64,000 nucleotides of DNA, from assembly GCF_029691405.1 (NCBI RefSeq), contig NZ_CP121467.1, positions 1 to 64,000 of the forward strand. The letters run 5' to 3'. The DNA comes from Streptococcus sp. D7B5 (GTDB lineage: Bacteria; Bacillota; Bacilli; Lactobacillales; Streptococcaceae). A program made the position numbers and the translations under genes. The notes under the pieces are model-generated. The model made no database searches. It was not told the DNA's origin and saw only the letters and a list, made by a program, of their open reading frames with translations. Positions 34,741 through 43,267 of this stretch are shown here, in pieces; the stretch's first letter is position 1; the number at the start of each line of letters is the position of its first letter.

Positions 34741-36066
34741 ATGGCTAAAAAAGGTGCCCTGACAGGCTTGCTCCTGTTTGGAATATTTTTTGGTGCGGGG
34801 AACTTGATTTTTCCGCCTTCTCTAGGTGCTCTATCTGGAGAACACTTTCTTCCTGCCATCGCAGGTTTTGTATTTTCGGGTGTTGGGATTGCTGTCCTAA
34901 CGCTCATCATCGGAACGCTCAATCCTAAAGGATACATTTATGAGATTTCTAAGAAAATCTCACCTTGGTTTGCGACTCTTTATCTTGCAGTCCTCTATCT
35001 ATCGATTGGCCCATTCTTTGCCATTCCACGTACAGCAACAACAGCTTATGAGGTCGGTATCAGCCCTCTCTTGTCTGAAGCAAATAAAGGCCTAGGATTG
35101 ATTATCTTTACCGTGCTTTACTTTGCCGCAGCCTATCTGATTTCACTCAATCCATCAAAGATTTTGGATCGTATCGGACGAATCTTGACACCAGTCTTTG
35201 CTTTGCTTATCGTTATCTTAGTTGTACTAGGTGCCTTTAAATATGGTGGAACCAGTCCCCAAGTAGCTTCAGAAGCCTATCAAGCATCTGCTTTCGGAAC
35301 AGGATTCCTAGAGGGATATAACACCTTGGATGCCCTTGCCTCAGTAGCTTTTAGTGTGATTGCTGTTCAAACCTTAAAACAACTTGGATTCTCCAGTAAG
35401 AAAGAATACATCTCAACTATTTGGGTTGTTGGTATCGTTGTAGCTCTTGCTTTTAGCGCTCTTTACATCGGTTTAGGATTCCTTGGAAATCATTTTCCAG
35501 TACCGGCAGAAGCCATGAAGGGTGGAACTCCAGGTGTTTATATCTTGTCACAAGCAACTCAGGAAATCTTTGGTTCAACGGCTCAACTCTTCCTTGCTGT
35601 CATGGTAACTGTAACCTGCTTCACAACGACAGTTGGTTTGATTGTGTCGACAGCAGAGTTCTTTAACGGTCGCTTCCCACAAATCAGCTACAAGGTCTAT
35701 GCAACTGCCTTTACCTTGATTGGATTTGCTATTGCAAATCTTGGGCTTGATGCGATTATCAAGTACTCCATTCCAGTACTGGTAATCTTGTATCCAATCA
35801 CTATTGCCATTGTGATGATTGTGATTGTTAATAAGTTTGTACCCCTATCAAAACCGGGTATGCAACTAACAATGGGAGTTGTCACAGGAATCGCTGTTGC
35901 AAGTGTTCTTGGAAGCTCCTTTAAGATTGAGTTTCTAGAAAATCTGGTTAATGCCCTTCCGTTTGCGTCAGCCTCTCTTCCATGGCTAGTGCCAGCTATT
36001 ATCGGAATCTTGCTTTCGCTGGTTCTACCAAACAAACAAGAGAGTGATGTTTTTGAGATGGAATAA
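34741..36066 (+). CDS. brnQ: Branched-chain amino acid transporter BrnQ
   Basis: A 441-residue LIVCS-family sodium- or proton-coupled symporter with about 12 membrane helices. The N-terminal GLLLFGIFFGAGNLIFPPSL is the family hallmark, and GPFFAIPRTATTAYEVG follows. It imports leucine, isoleucine and valine. The start is MAKKGAL after GAAGGAG; an upstream in-frame ATG lies before the promoter. It is monocistronic, with a terminator behind it. CodY, which senses these same amino acids, is encoded in this window. Confidence 0.95.
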   Translation: MAKKGALTGLLLFGIFFGAGNLIFPPSLGALSGEHFLPAIAGFVFSGVGIAVLTLIIGTLNPKGYIYEISKKISPWFATLYLAVLYLSIGPFFAIPRTATTAYEVGISPLLSEANKGLGLIIFTVLYFAAAYLISLNPSKILDRIGRILTPVFALLIVILVVLGAFKYGGTSPQVASEAYQASAFGTGFLEGYNTLDALASVAFSVIAVQTLKQLGFSSKKEYISTIWVVGIVVALAFSALYIGLGFLGNHFPVPAEAMKGGTPGVYILSQATQEIFGSTAQLFLAVMVTVTCFTTTVGLIVSTAEFFNGRFPQISYKVYATAFTLIGFAIANLGLDAIIKYSIPVLVILYPITIAIVMIVIVNKFVPLSKPGMQLTMGVVTGIAVASVLGSSFKIEFLENLVNALPFASASLPWLVPAIIGILLSLVLPNKQESDVFEME

Positions 36067-36099
36067 AAAAATTCTTGGTCAACGACCAAGAATTTTTTG
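36066..36099. terminator. Bidirectional terminator between brnQ and lipoprotein 1
   Basis: Stem aaaattcttggtc / gaccaagaatttt with A/T flanks. Confidence 0.9.
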
Positions 36100-36114
36100 T
36101 ATAAGCACGACTCG

Positions 36115-36666
36115 TTAGTTGGTTTGTTCAGTATAACCAGCCTCTTTAAGCATTTTTCTAGTTTTTAGGAAACTTACACGGCTTCCAGAGCCAGAAACTT
36201 CATTTGGCATTGCTTTTTTCATCTCTTCGAGATTCACAACAGTCATGTCAACCTCCATGCTATGGATGACTTTTCCATCTTTGAATTCGATATTTTGTGT
36301 AATACCTTTAAGTCCTTCCTCCTTTTTATAAGTTTTCACGATAAGTTCTTTAATCTCTTCTGCTGACTTGTCAAGTATTTCAGGATCAAAAACATTATAG
36401 ACTTCTTGTTTTACAACATCATCCCCCTTAACAGTGTATGTCAAGGTAGAAGTTCTTCCGGGATTGCTATTGTGAACAAAAATGTAGTTTTTTGTCTCAT
36501 CTTTCTTCTCAGATGATTGTTGGCTGCTTTGTTTGGTCTCGCTTGACTGAGTTGTTTTGTCTTCTTTGCTACTGCTGCTAGCAGGTGTTGATGCTTGTTT
36601 GGAACATCCGAGTAGGAGGACAAGTGAAGCCACAAGGGTTAGTGAAGTTTTAACATAAGTTTTCAT
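36115..36666 (-). CDS. YehR-like (DUF1307) lipoprotein, copy 1
   Basis: A 183-residue lipoprotein with signal peptide and lipobox LLLGC (lipidated Cys about 21), a Ser/Thr/Gln/Lys-rich linker (about 22-58), and a DUF1307 domain (TSTLTYTVKGDDVVKQ, then LKGITQNIEFKDGKVIHSMEVD). I start at MKTYVK by comparison with the neighbouring copy of identical length; an upstream in-frame ATG adds only a few residues. It is anchored outside the membrane and its function is unknown. It has its own promoter (TTGATT, 17 bp, TATAAT). Confidence 0.85.
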   Translation of the reverse strand: MKTYVKTSLTLVASLVLLLGCSKQASTPASSSSKEDKTTQSSETKQSSQQSSEKKDETKNYIFVHNSNPGRTSTLTYTVKGDDVVKQEVYNVFDPEILDKSAEEIKELIVKTYKKEEGLKGITQNIEFKDGKVIHSMEVDMTVVNLEEMKKAMPNEVSGSGSRVSFLKTRKMLKEAGYTEQTN

Positions 36667-36697
36667 AGAATTTTCTTTCATAATCAAAGTATTTTGT

Positions 36698-36726
36698 ATT
36701 ATAACATGATTCTACTACAAAATCAA
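36698..36726 (-). promoter_or_regulatory. Promoter of lipoprotein copy 1
   Basis: On the minus strand TTGATT (36721-36726), 17 bp, TATAAT (36698-36703) with an extended TGt. Confidence 0.8.
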
Positions 36727-36909
36727 CTAGACCTCCCCTCCCATCTGACCTGACATGACGATGAACAGAAACTAGTCTGACGATTAAAGTTTTATCTCTA
36801 TCTATTTCAAAGAACTTTTATCCTATGGATTGAAAAGTGGGAAGTTTTAAATGCACTTTTTATGGAATTGCGATGAATCTATTGGACACATCGGTTAGGG
36901 ATGTAATAA

Positions 36910-36950
36910 AACACCCCAAGAGTTAGAGTTGTGTCTAACTTTTGGGGTGG
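36910..36950 (-). terminator. Terminator after lipoprotein copy 2
   Basis: Stem caccccaagagttaga / tctaacttttggggtg; on the minus strand it is followed by TTTTATT. Confidence 0.8.
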
Positions 36951-36982
36951 ACCTACACTAGTCTATATGAAATTTTAGGAGA

Positions 36983-37534
36983 TTAGTTCGTCTTTTCTGT
37001 GAATCCCATTTTTTCCAGTGCTTTTTTAGAGTTTGAGAAACTGACACGATTACCGATACCAGAATATTCTTCAGGAAGTGCTTTTCTAAGTTCGCTAATG
37101 CTTGCAACTGAGAAGTCAACTTCTAGATCTTGAACAACTTTTCCATCTTTGATTTCAATCGTTTGTTTAACACCTTTGAGTCCATTATAACCTTTGTACT
37201 TTTCTTCGATAAAACTCTTGACATCTTCTGGAGTTGCACCAAGGATTTCAGGATCAGCAATGTTATTAGCTGATTGCTTGATAACATTGTCGCCTTCTAC
37301 AGTATAAATCAAGGTAGAAGTGATTCCAGAATTGCTTTTGTTAATAAAGGTATGTGTTTTAGCTGATTCTTTCTTTTCAGATGATTGTTGACTGCTTTGT
37401 TTGCTCTCACTTGACTGAGTTGTTGTGTCTTCTTTGCTACTGCTGTTGGTAGGTGTTGATGCTTGTTTGGAACATCCGAGCAGGAGGACAAGTGAAGCCA
37501 CAAGGGCTAGTGATACTTTAAAGTATGATTTCAT
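36983..37534 (-). CDS. YehR-like (DUF1307) lipoprotein, copy 2
   Basis: A 183-residue tandem paralogue of the preceding entry, with no length change. The signal peptide, lipobox LLLGC and linker are nearly identical in protein and DNA, while the DUF1307 domain has diverged strongly (TSTLIYTVEGDNVIKQ, then LKGVKQTIEIKDGKVVQDLE). The ATG follows AAAGGAAAG. Its own promoter (TTGCTT, 17 bp, TATAAT on the minus strand) and a terminator make it a separate unit. The role is unknown. Confidence 0.87.
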   Translation of the reverse strand: MKSYFKVSLALVASLVLLLGCSKQASTPTNSSSKEDTTTQSSESKQSSQQSSEKKESAKTHTFINKSNSGITSTLIYTVEGDNVIKQSANNIADPEILGATPEDVKSFIEEKYKGYNGLKGVKQTIEIKDGKVVQDLEVDFSVASISELRKALPEEYSGIGNRVSFSNSKKALEKMGFTEKTN

Positions 37535-37569
37535 ATTTTTTACTTTCCTTTCATAATCAAAGTATTCGT

Positions 37570-37598
37570 ATTATAACATGGATCCATAGTGAAAGCAA
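37570..37598 (-). promoter_or_regulatory. Promoter of lipoprotein copy 2
   Basis: On the minus strand TTGCTT (37593-37598), 17 bp, TATAAT (37570-37575), extended TGt. Confidence 0.8.
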
Positions 37599-37643
37599 CT
37601 AAACACAGTTTTTCTCCTTTTGAGAAGGAGTCTGACTAGAAAA

Positions 37644-37652
37644 ATGTTATAA
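37644..37652 (+). promoter_or_regulatory. Extended -10 promoter of M42 peptidase gene
   Basis: TGtTATAAT about 20 bp before the ATG. Confidence 0.65.
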
Positions 37653-37673
37653 TGGTAGGAAAGAGGTGAAGAA

Positions 37674-38711
37674 ATGAATCAGACTATAAACTATATCAAA
37701 GAACTAACTGCTATTGCATCTCCAACAGGCTTTACTCGTGAGATCTCAGATTATCTAGTCCATACTTTAGAAGAGCTTGGTTACCAGCCTGTTCGAACTG
37801 CTAAGGGTGGTGTCAATGTAACAATCAAAGGTCAAAACGACGAACAACATCGCTATGTAACTGCCCATGTGGACACACTCGGAGCCATTGTACGTGCTGT
37901 TAAACCTGATGGACGTCTCAAATTGGACCGGATCGGTGGTTTTCCTTGGAACATGATTGAGGGAGAAAACTGTACCGTTCATGTGGCTAGTACAGGTAAA
38001 ACGGTATCTGGAACGATCCTTATCCACCAGACATCTTGCCATGTCTACAAGGATGCAGGAACTGCAGAACGTACGCAGGACAATATGGAAGTTCGTTTAG
38101 ACGAAAAAGTGACCAATGAAAAGGAAACGCGCGCCTTGGGCATCGAGGTTGGCGACTTTATCAGTTTTGACCCGCGAACTGTCGTGACAGAGACTGGTTT
38201 TATCAAGTCTCGCCACTTGGATGACAAGGTCAGCGCAGCAATTTTGCTCAATCTTCTTCGTATTTACAAGGAAGAGGGGATTGCATTGCCAGTAACAACT
38301 CATTTTGCTTTTTCAGTCTTTGAAGAAGTGGGTCACGGTGCAAACTCCAATATTCCAAGTCAGGTAGTAGAATATCTGGCTGTAGATATGGGAGCTATGG
38401 GCGATGACCAGCAGACGGATGAGTATACAGTGTCTATCTGTGTCAAGGACGCTTCAGGTCCCTATCACTACGACTTCCGTCAACATTTAGTGGCTTTGGC
38501 AAAGGAGCAAGATATTCCATTTAAGCTCGACATTTATCCATTTTACGGCTCGGATGCTTCCGCAGCTATGTCAGCAGGAGCCGAGGTCAAGCATGCCCTC
38601 CTTGGAGCTGGTATCGAGTCCAGTCACTCTTACGAACGAACACACATTGATTCAGTAGTGGCGACTGAGCGTATGGTAGACGCCTATCTCAAGAGTGCAT
38701 TGGTGGACTAA
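37674..38711 (+). CDS. M42-family aminopeptidase
   Basis: A 345-residue metallopeptidase. Metal ligands and catalytic residues fall in TAHVDTLGAIV, RHLDDKVSAAIL, FEEVGHGAN, YLAVDMGAMG and SSHSYERTHIDS, the M42 (PepA/FrvX-like) order. These enzymes form large tetrahedral cytosolic complexes that trim N-terminal residues from peptides; relatives are called glutamyl aminopeptidases, but specificity is not readable here. AAAGAGGTG precedes the ATG. The HIT-protein gene follows after one base. Confidence 0.9.
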   Translation: MNQTINYIKELTAIASPTGFTREISDYLVHTLEELGYQPVRTAKGGVNVTIKGQNDEQHRYVTAHVDTLGAIVRAVKPDGRLKLDRIGGFPWNMIEGENCTVHVASTGKTVSGTILIHQTSCHVYKDAGTAERTQDNMEVRLDEKVTNEKETRALGIEVGDFISFDPRTVVTETGFIKSRHLDDKVSAAILLNLLRIYKEEGIALPVTTHFAFSVFEEVGHGANSNIPSQVVEYLAVDMGAMGDDQQTDEYTVSICVKDASGPYHYDFRQHLVALAKEQDIPFKLDIYPFYGSDASAAMSAGAEVKHALLGAGIESSHSYERTHIDSVVATERMVDAYLKSALVD

Positions 38712-38712
38712 T

Positions 38713-39174
38713 ATGTGCTTGATTTGTCAAAGAATTGAATGGATCAAGGCAGGGGAAAATCCCTACTTTGTAAAAGAACTAGAAACAGGCTATGTTGTTA
38801 TTGGAGACCACCAATACTTTAAGGGCTATACCTTATTTCTGGCAAAAGAGCATGTCGCAGAACTCCACCATATGGAGACTTCTGTAAAACTTTGTTTTCT
38901 AGAGGAAATGAGTTTGGTCCAAGAAGCTGTTGCCAAAACGTTTAAAGCTGAAAAGATGAACATTGAACTTCTAGGAAATGGAGATGCCCACGCTCACTGG
39001 CACCTATTTCCAAGACGGTCAGGTGATATGAGGGGTCATGGATTGAATGGCCGTGGTCCAGTCTGGTGGGTACCCTGGGAAGAAATGGCGGCAGAAGATT
39101 GCCAAGTGAAATCCCATGAGTTGGAACAAATGATTAAAGCCTTATCCGATGAATTAGAGAAGCACTTGGTCTAA
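38713..39174 (+). CDS. HIT-family hydrolase
   Basis: A 153-residue protein starting MCLICQRIEW, with a CxxC pair near the N-terminus and the histidine triad HAHWHLFPR near residue 97. HIT proteins hydrolyse or transfer nucleotide phosphates. The ATG lies one base after the aminopeptidase stop, so the two genes are coupled; an upstream start inside that gene is unlikely. The C-terminus is a charged helix. The substrate is unknown. Confidence 0.87.
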   Translation: MCLICQRIEWIKAGENPYFVKELETGYVVIGDHQYFKGYTLFLAKEHVAELHHMETSVKLCFLEEMSLVQEAVAKTFKAEKMNIELLGNGDAHAHWHLFPRRSGDMRGHGLNGRGPVWWVPWEEMAAEDCQVKSHELEQMIKALSDELEKHLV

Positions 39175-39188
39175 GAGAGGAAGAAAAA

Positions 39189-39905
39189 ATGAAAAAAAGA
39201 TACATTGTTTTATCTGGTTTGCTGGCAGTAACCCTAGCAGCATGTTCTCAAGAAAAACCTAAAAATGAAGAAAACACTCAAAAAACGGAACAAACTAGTC
39301 AACCTGAAGGAACTGTAGGGAGCAAATCTCAAGCCTCTAGTCAGAAGAAAGCAGAAGTTGTCAATAAGGGAGACTACTATAGTATTCAAGGGAAGTACGA
39401 TGAAATCGTCATAGCTAATAAGCACTATCCTTTGTCAAAAGACTATAATCCAGGAGAAAATCCAACAGCTAAAGCAGAGTTGCTGAAGCTCATTGCAGCA
39501 ATGCAAGCAGCTGGCTACCCAATCAGCGATCACTACAGTGGTTTTAGAAGTTATGAAACCCAAACCAAACTTTATCAAGACTATGTGAATCAAGATGGGA
39601 AGGAAGCTGCAGATCGCTATTCAGCACGCCCAGGTTATAGTGAACACCAAACGGGTCTTGCTTTTGATTTGATTGGTACTAATGGAGAATTGGTAACAGA
39701 GGAGAAGGCAGCCCAGTGGCTCTTAGATCATGCGGCTGACTATGGCTTTGTTGTTCGCTATCTCAAAGGCAAGGAAAAAGAGACTGGCTACATGGCAGAA
39801 GAATGGCATCTTCGCTACGTTGGAAAAGAAGCCAAAGAAATTGCTGCAAGTGGTCTCAGTTTGGAAGAGTACTATGGCTTTGAAGGCGGAGATTACGTCG
39901 ATTAA
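39189..39905 (+). CDS. ldcB: LD-carboxypeptidase LdcB/DacB lipoprotein
   Basis: A 238-residue lipoprotein with lipobox LAAC (Cys about 19), a low-complexity charged linker (about 20-60) and a VanY/M15 domain. Zinc and catalytic motifs are SGFRSYETQTKLY, SARPGYSEHQTGLAFDL and EEWHLRYVG. Pneumococcal DacB/LdcB removes the terminal D-Ala of stem tetrapeptides, and its gene also precedes rplK. It should act on the outer membrane face in wall maturation. GAGAGGAAG lies before the ATG. Confidence 0.92.
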   Translation: MKKRYIVLSGLLAVTLAACSQEKPKNEENTQKTEQTSQPEGTVGSKSQASSQKKAEVVNKGDYYSIQGKYDEIVIANKHYPLSKDYNPGENPTAKAELLKLIAAMQAAGYPISDHYSGFRSYETQTKLYQDYVNQDGKEAADRYSARPGYSEHQTGLAFDLIGTNGELVTEEKAAQWLLDHAADYGFVVRYLKGKEKETGYMAEEWHLRYVGKEAKEIAASGLSLEEYYGFEGGDYVD

Positions 39906-39921
39906 AAAAGTAATTTTTCTC

Positions 39922-39949
39922 TTGCATTTTTAGATAAATAGTGTATAAT
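39922..39949 (+). promoter_or_regulatory. rplK: rplK-rplA promoter
   Basis: TTGCAT, 16 bp, TATAAT. Confidence 0.85.
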
Positions 39950-39972
39950 GGAAAGGTATGTGTAAAGCATAC

Positions 39973-40013
39973 TTGTGGGAGGTAAAAATCTTACATTACC
40001 GCCAAAACCACAA
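39973..40013 (+). promoter_or_regulatory. L1-site-like leader structure before rplK
   Basis: Nested stems TTGTGG/CCACAA and GGTAA/TTACC are separated by an asymmetric internal loop (GA against GCCAAAA), just before the ribosome site. Two short helices around an asymmetric loop match the general design of ribosomal protein L1 binding sites. Confidence 0.55.
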
Positions 40014-40027
40014 AGGAGGATTTAAAA

Positions 40028-40453
40028 ATGGCTAAAAAAGTCGAAAAACTTGTAAAATTGCAAATCCCTGCTGGTAAAGCTACACCAGCTCCACCAGTTG
40101 GACCTGCTCTTGGTCAAGCTGGTATCAACATCATGGGATTCACAAAAGAGTTCAACGCTCGTACAGCTGACCAAGCTGGTATGATCATTCCAGTTGTTAT
40201 CTCAGTATACGAAGACAAATCATTTACTTTCGTTACAAAAACACCACCAGCTGCTGTTCTTTTGAAAAAAGCTGCAGGTGTTGAAAAAGGATCAGGTACA
40301 CCTAACAAAACTAAAGTTGCTACAGTTACTCGTGCACAAGTACAAGAAATTGCAGAAACTAAGATGCCAGATTTGAACGCAGCAAACATTGAGTCTGCAA
40401 TGCGTATGATCGAAGGTACTGCTCGTTCTATGGGATTCACTGTTGTTGACTAA
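40028..40453 (+). CDS. rplK: 50S ribosomal protein L11
   Basis: A 141-residue protein of exact L11 length. The N-terminal domain has [21 protein letters not shown] and the C-terminal RNA-binding domain ends [12 protein letters not shown]. It binds the GTPase-associated region of 23S rRNA. AAAGGAGGATTTAAAA stands before the ATG, and it is followed by rplA after 96 bp, the usual order. Confidence 0.99.
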   Translation: MAKKVEKLVKLQIPAGKATPAPPVGPALGQAGINIMGFTKEFNARTADQAGMIIPVVISVYEDKSFTFVTKTPPAAVLLKKAAGVEKGSGTPNKTKVATVTRAQVQEIAETKMPDLNAANIESAMRMIEGTARSMGFTVVD

Positions 40454-40504
40454 TCAATAACATCCCAATATAACCCGCAAGACTTCATCATTTCGAGAAG
40501 TGAC

Positions 40505-40532
40505 GTGGGAGATGAAAATCGATTGAACCACA
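40505..40532 (+). promoter_or_regulatory. Second L1-site-like motif before rplA
   Basis: GTGGGAGAT...CCACA repeats the GTGGGAG...CCACA pattern of the rplK leader, again just before the ribosome site. A separate hairpin (acttc/gaagt) lies upstream at about 40480-40502. Confidence 0.45.
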
Positions 40533-40549
40533 TACAAGGAGAATAGAAA

Positions 40550-41239
40550 ATGGCTAAAAAAAGCAAACAACTTCGTGCTGCTCTTGAGAAAATCGACAGC
40601 ACAAAAGCGTACAGCGTAGAAGAAGCTGTAGCTCTTGCAAAAGAAACTAACTTTGCAAAATTTGATGCAACTGTAGAAGTTGCTTACAACTTGAACATTG
40701 ACGTTAAAAAAGCTGACCAACAAATCCGTGGAGCAATGGTATTGCCAAACGGTACTGGTAAAACAGCTCGCGTTCTTGTATTTGCACGTGGTGCAAAAGC
40801 TGAAGAAGCAAAAGCTGCTGGTGCAGACTTCGTTGGTGAAGACGACCTAGTTGCTAAAATCAACGACGGTTGGTTGGACTTCGACGTAGTTATCGCAACA
40901 CCTGATATGATGGCTCTTGTTGGACGTCTTGGACGTGTCCTTGGACCACGTAACTTGATGCCAAACCCTAAAACTGGTACTGTAACAATGGATGTTGCTA
41001 AAGCAGTTGAAGAGTCTAAAGGTGGTAAAATCACTTACCGTGCAGACCGTGCAGGTATCGTACAAGCTATCATCGGTAAAGTTTCATTTGAAGCTGACAA
41101 GTTGGTTGAAAACTTCAAAGCATTCAACGAAACAATCCAAAAAGCGAAACCAGCTACTGCTAAAGGAACTTACGTAACAAGCTTGACTATCACAACTACT
41201 CAAGGTGTTGGTATCAAGGTTGACGTGAACTCACTTTAA
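40550..41239 (+). CDS. rplA: 50S ribosomal protein L1
   Basis: A 229-residue L1 of normal length with [14 protein letters not shown], the conserved [15 protein letters not shown] and the C-terminal [12 protein letters not shown]1 binds 23S rRNA at the E-site stalk and in many bacteria represses its own L11-L1 message, which would fit the two leader motifs seen here. AAGGAG lies before the ATG, and a terminator follows. Confidence 0.99.
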   Translation: MAKKSKQLRAALEKIDSTKAYSVEEAVALAKETNFAKFDATVEVAYNLNIDVKKADQQIRGAMVLPNGTGKTARVLVFARGAKAEEAKAAGADFVGEDDLVAKINDGWLDFDVVIATPDMMALVGRLGRVLGPRNLMPNPKTGTVTMDVAKAVEESKGGKITYRADRAGIVQAIIGKVSFEADKLVENFKAFNETIQKAKPATAKGTYVTSLTITTTQGVGIKVDVNSL

Positions 41240-41253
41240 TCAATAAATATATA

Positions 41254-41284
41254 AAAAACGAGTACAAAAGTGCTCGTTTTTTAG
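41254..41284 (+). terminator. Terminator after rplA
   Basis: Stem aaaacgagtac / gtgctcgtttt and a T run. Confidence 0.92.
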
Positions 41285-41590
41285 GTACAACGGGCATTCC
41301 GTTCATCCGAGATCTAAGTCCTCTGTGGCTACCATATACTAGTAAACCCAAAAGTGATTCCCAAGCCTGACTATTGTGAGTAGCTGATCGAACGGCATTA
41401 GGATAGACTGTTTAAGTCTGACGTTGGAAATAAGAATCGGCAGAGAAAGAGATAGAGAAATCTTGGCTATACGAATAGGCATGTGATAGTAAAGCGTATA
41501 TAGCGGATAAGGAGGCCAGCAACTCTAAAGTACAAATATGTAGTTGTAACCTATATGCGTAAACTACGTGAGCTATTGAATTCGAACTAG
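41285..41590 (+). pseudogene. Non-coding stretch with possible decayed transposase C-terminus
   Basis: This 300-bp stretch has no intact gene. In one frame it ends LKYKYVVVTYMRKLRELLNSN before a stop at 41588-41590, reminiscent of the C-terminal end of IS110-type transposases (basic YMRKL followed by a short tail). Upstream in that frame VGNKNRQRKR is followed by several stops. No terminal repeats are visible. This is a weak call, and a chance match is possible. Confidence 0.3.
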
Positions 41591-41670
41591 AGAGGTGATT
41601 AATAGATTTATGCTATAGTCATGGCAGTTTGTACGCTTTTGATTCTAGTTTATCAAATAATAGATTAGAA

Positions 41671-41700
41671 TTGTCAGACAATATAGTTTTATGTTATAAT
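41671..41700 (+). promoter_or_regulatory. Methyltransferase gene promoter
   Basis: TTGTCA, 18 bp, TATAAT with an extended TGt. Confidence 0.75.
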
Positions 41701-41723
41701 GAAGAAAAAATAGAGGTGTTCAA

Positions 41724-42482
41724 ATGTCAGAAGCAGGTCATAAGTTTTTAGCAAAACTGGGGAAAAAACGCTTACGTCCAGGTGGAAAACGTGCTACAGA
41801 TTGGTTAATTGCGGAAGGAGGATTTTCAAAAGAAAAGAGAATACTAGAAGTTGCGTGCAATAGGGGAACTACAGCAATTGAGTTGGCACAGCGTTTTGGT
41901 TGTAAGATAACTGCTGTTGATATGGATGGACAAGCCTTAGAAGTGGCTAAAAAATCTGCTGAAATGGCAGGTGTTGGTCATTTGATTAGATTTGAAAGAG
42001 CAAATGCAATGAAACTTCCTTATGGAGATGCTAGTTTTGATATTGTTATAAATGAAGCTATGCTGACTATGCAAGCCGATCAAGCTAAGAAAAAATGTGT
42101 AATGGAGTATCTAAGGGTTTTAAAACCTGAAGGTCTTCTTTTGACACATGATGTGCTTCTTAAGGAAGCTAAAGAGTCTGTCAGACAGGAATTGTCACAA
42201 GCAATTCATGTAAATGTAGGTCCTTTAACTCAAGATGGTTGGGAACAGGTGATGATAGAATCAGGTTATCGTGATGTGAAAATATTGACTGGTGAAATGA
42301 CATTAATGAAATTATCAGGTATGATTTATGACGAAGGTTGGCTAGGAACTTTGAAAATTTGCGTAAATGCTTGTAAAAAGGAGAATAGAAAGCAGTTTTT
42401 AACTATGTATAAAATGTTTGCTAAGAATAAACAGAAATTGGGCTTTATTGCTATGGCTAGTTATAAATCGTCAAATCGTTAG
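41724..42482 (+). CDS. Class I SAM-dependent methyltransferase
   Basis: A 252-residue protein. Motif I is ILEVACNRGTTAIELA, a degenerate form of the usual DxGxGxG loop. The acidic ribose-binding residue is in AVDMDGQALEVA, motif II is FDIVINEAMLTM, and the late motif is LKPEGLLLTHD. This is the UbiE/Methyltransf_11-like fold; the substrate is unknown. AGAGGTG stands before the ATG. The gene looks AT-rich for the region. It precedes apt, as in pneumococcus by my recollection. Confidence 0.85.
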   Translation: MSEAGHKFLAKLGKKRLRPGGKRATDWLIAEGGFSKEKRILEVACNRGTTAIELAQRFGCKITAVDMDGQALEVAKKSAEMAGVGHLIRFERANAMKLPYGDASFDIVINEAMLTMQADQAKKKCVMEYLRVLKPEGLLLTHDVLLKEAKESVRQELSQAIHVNVGPLTQDGWEQVMIESGYRDVKILTGEMTLMKLSGMIYDEGWLGTLKICVNACKKENRKQFLTMYKMFAKNKQKLGFIAMASYKSSNR

Positions 42483-42527
42483 ATAATTATTGAAGTTAAC
42501 TTTTCCTTTTTTCTTTCTTAAAAAATA

Positions 42528-42536
42528 TGCTATAAT
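42528..42536 (+). promoter_or_regulatory. apt: apt extended -10 promoter
   Basis: TGcTATAAT about 30 bp before the ATG. Confidence 0.7.
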
Positions 42537-42568
42537 AGAGAGTAAAAAACTTTGAAAGAAAGAAAAAG

Positions 42569-43081
42569 ATGAATTTAAAAGATTATATCGCAACGATTGA
42601 AAATTATCCTAAGGAAGGTATTACCTTCCGTGATATCAGCCCTTTGATGGCAGATGGAAATGCTTATAGCTATGCTGTTCGTGAAATTGTTCAGTATGCA
42701 ACTGATAAGAAAATCGACATGATTGTTGGGCCAGAGGCTCGTGGATTTATTGTTGGCTGCCCAGTTGCTTTTGAGTTGGGAATTGGCTTTGCACCTGTTC
42801 GTAAACCAGGGAAATTGCCACGTGAAGTCATTTCTGCTGACTATGAGAAAGAGTACGGTATTGATACCTTGACCATGCATGCTGATGCGATCAAGCCAGG
42901 CCAACGTGTTCTCATCGTAGATGATCTCTTGGCAACAGGTGGAACTGTCAAGGCAACAATTGAGATGATTGAAAGACTTGGTGGAGTTGTAGCCGGTTGT
43001 GCTTTCTTGATTGAGTTGGATGAGCTTAAAGGCCGTGAAAAAATCGGAGATTACGATTACAAGGTACTTATGCATTATTAA
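42569..43081 (+). CDS. apt: Adenine phosphoribosyltransferase
   Basis: A 170-residue type I phosphoribosyltransferase of Apt length. It has [10 protein letters not shown] near the N-terminus, [10 protein letters not shown], and the PRPP-binding loop [14 protein letters not shown]. It salvages adenine to AMP with PRPP. GAAAGAAAGAAAAAG precedes the ATG. A terminator follows, so it is separate from metA. Confidence 0.97.
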   Translation: MNLKDYIATIENYPKEGITFRDISPLMADGNAYSYAVREIVQYATDKKIDMIVGPEARGFIVGCPVAFELGIGFAPVRKPGKLPREVISADYEKEYGIDTLTMHADAIKPGQRVLIVDDLLATGGTVKATIEMIERLGGVVAGCAFLIELDELKGREKIGDYDYKVLMHY

Positions 43082-43082
43082 T

Positions 43083-43110
43083 GAAAAACAGTCCTTGGGG
43101 CTGTTTTCTC
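43083..43110 (+). terminator. Terminator after apt
   Basis: Stem aaaacagtcc / ggctgtttt and T-rich end. Confidence 0.8.
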
Positions 43111-43129
43111 TTCATCTGCTATATAAATT

Positions 43130-43187
43130 AACTATAGCTAGTTAGAGAAAAACTATAATTGAAAACTATATCTTCATACAGTATAAT
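43130..43187 (+). promoter_or_regulatory. metA: metA promoter with three AACTATA half-sites
   Basis: TTGAAA (43159-43164), 17 bp, TATAAT (43182-43187). AACTATA occurs at 43130, 43151 and 43164, matching half of the MET-box (TATAGTT-n3-AACTATA) of streptococcal MetR/MtaR regulators. No full consensus box is present. Confidence 0.6.
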
Positions 43188-43267
43188 AAAGGGAAGAAGT
43201 ATTTGGAGGTTTTTGCTTTCAAACAGACAAGATCATTCCCGAAATAGAGAACTGTTAGGAGGGTATT

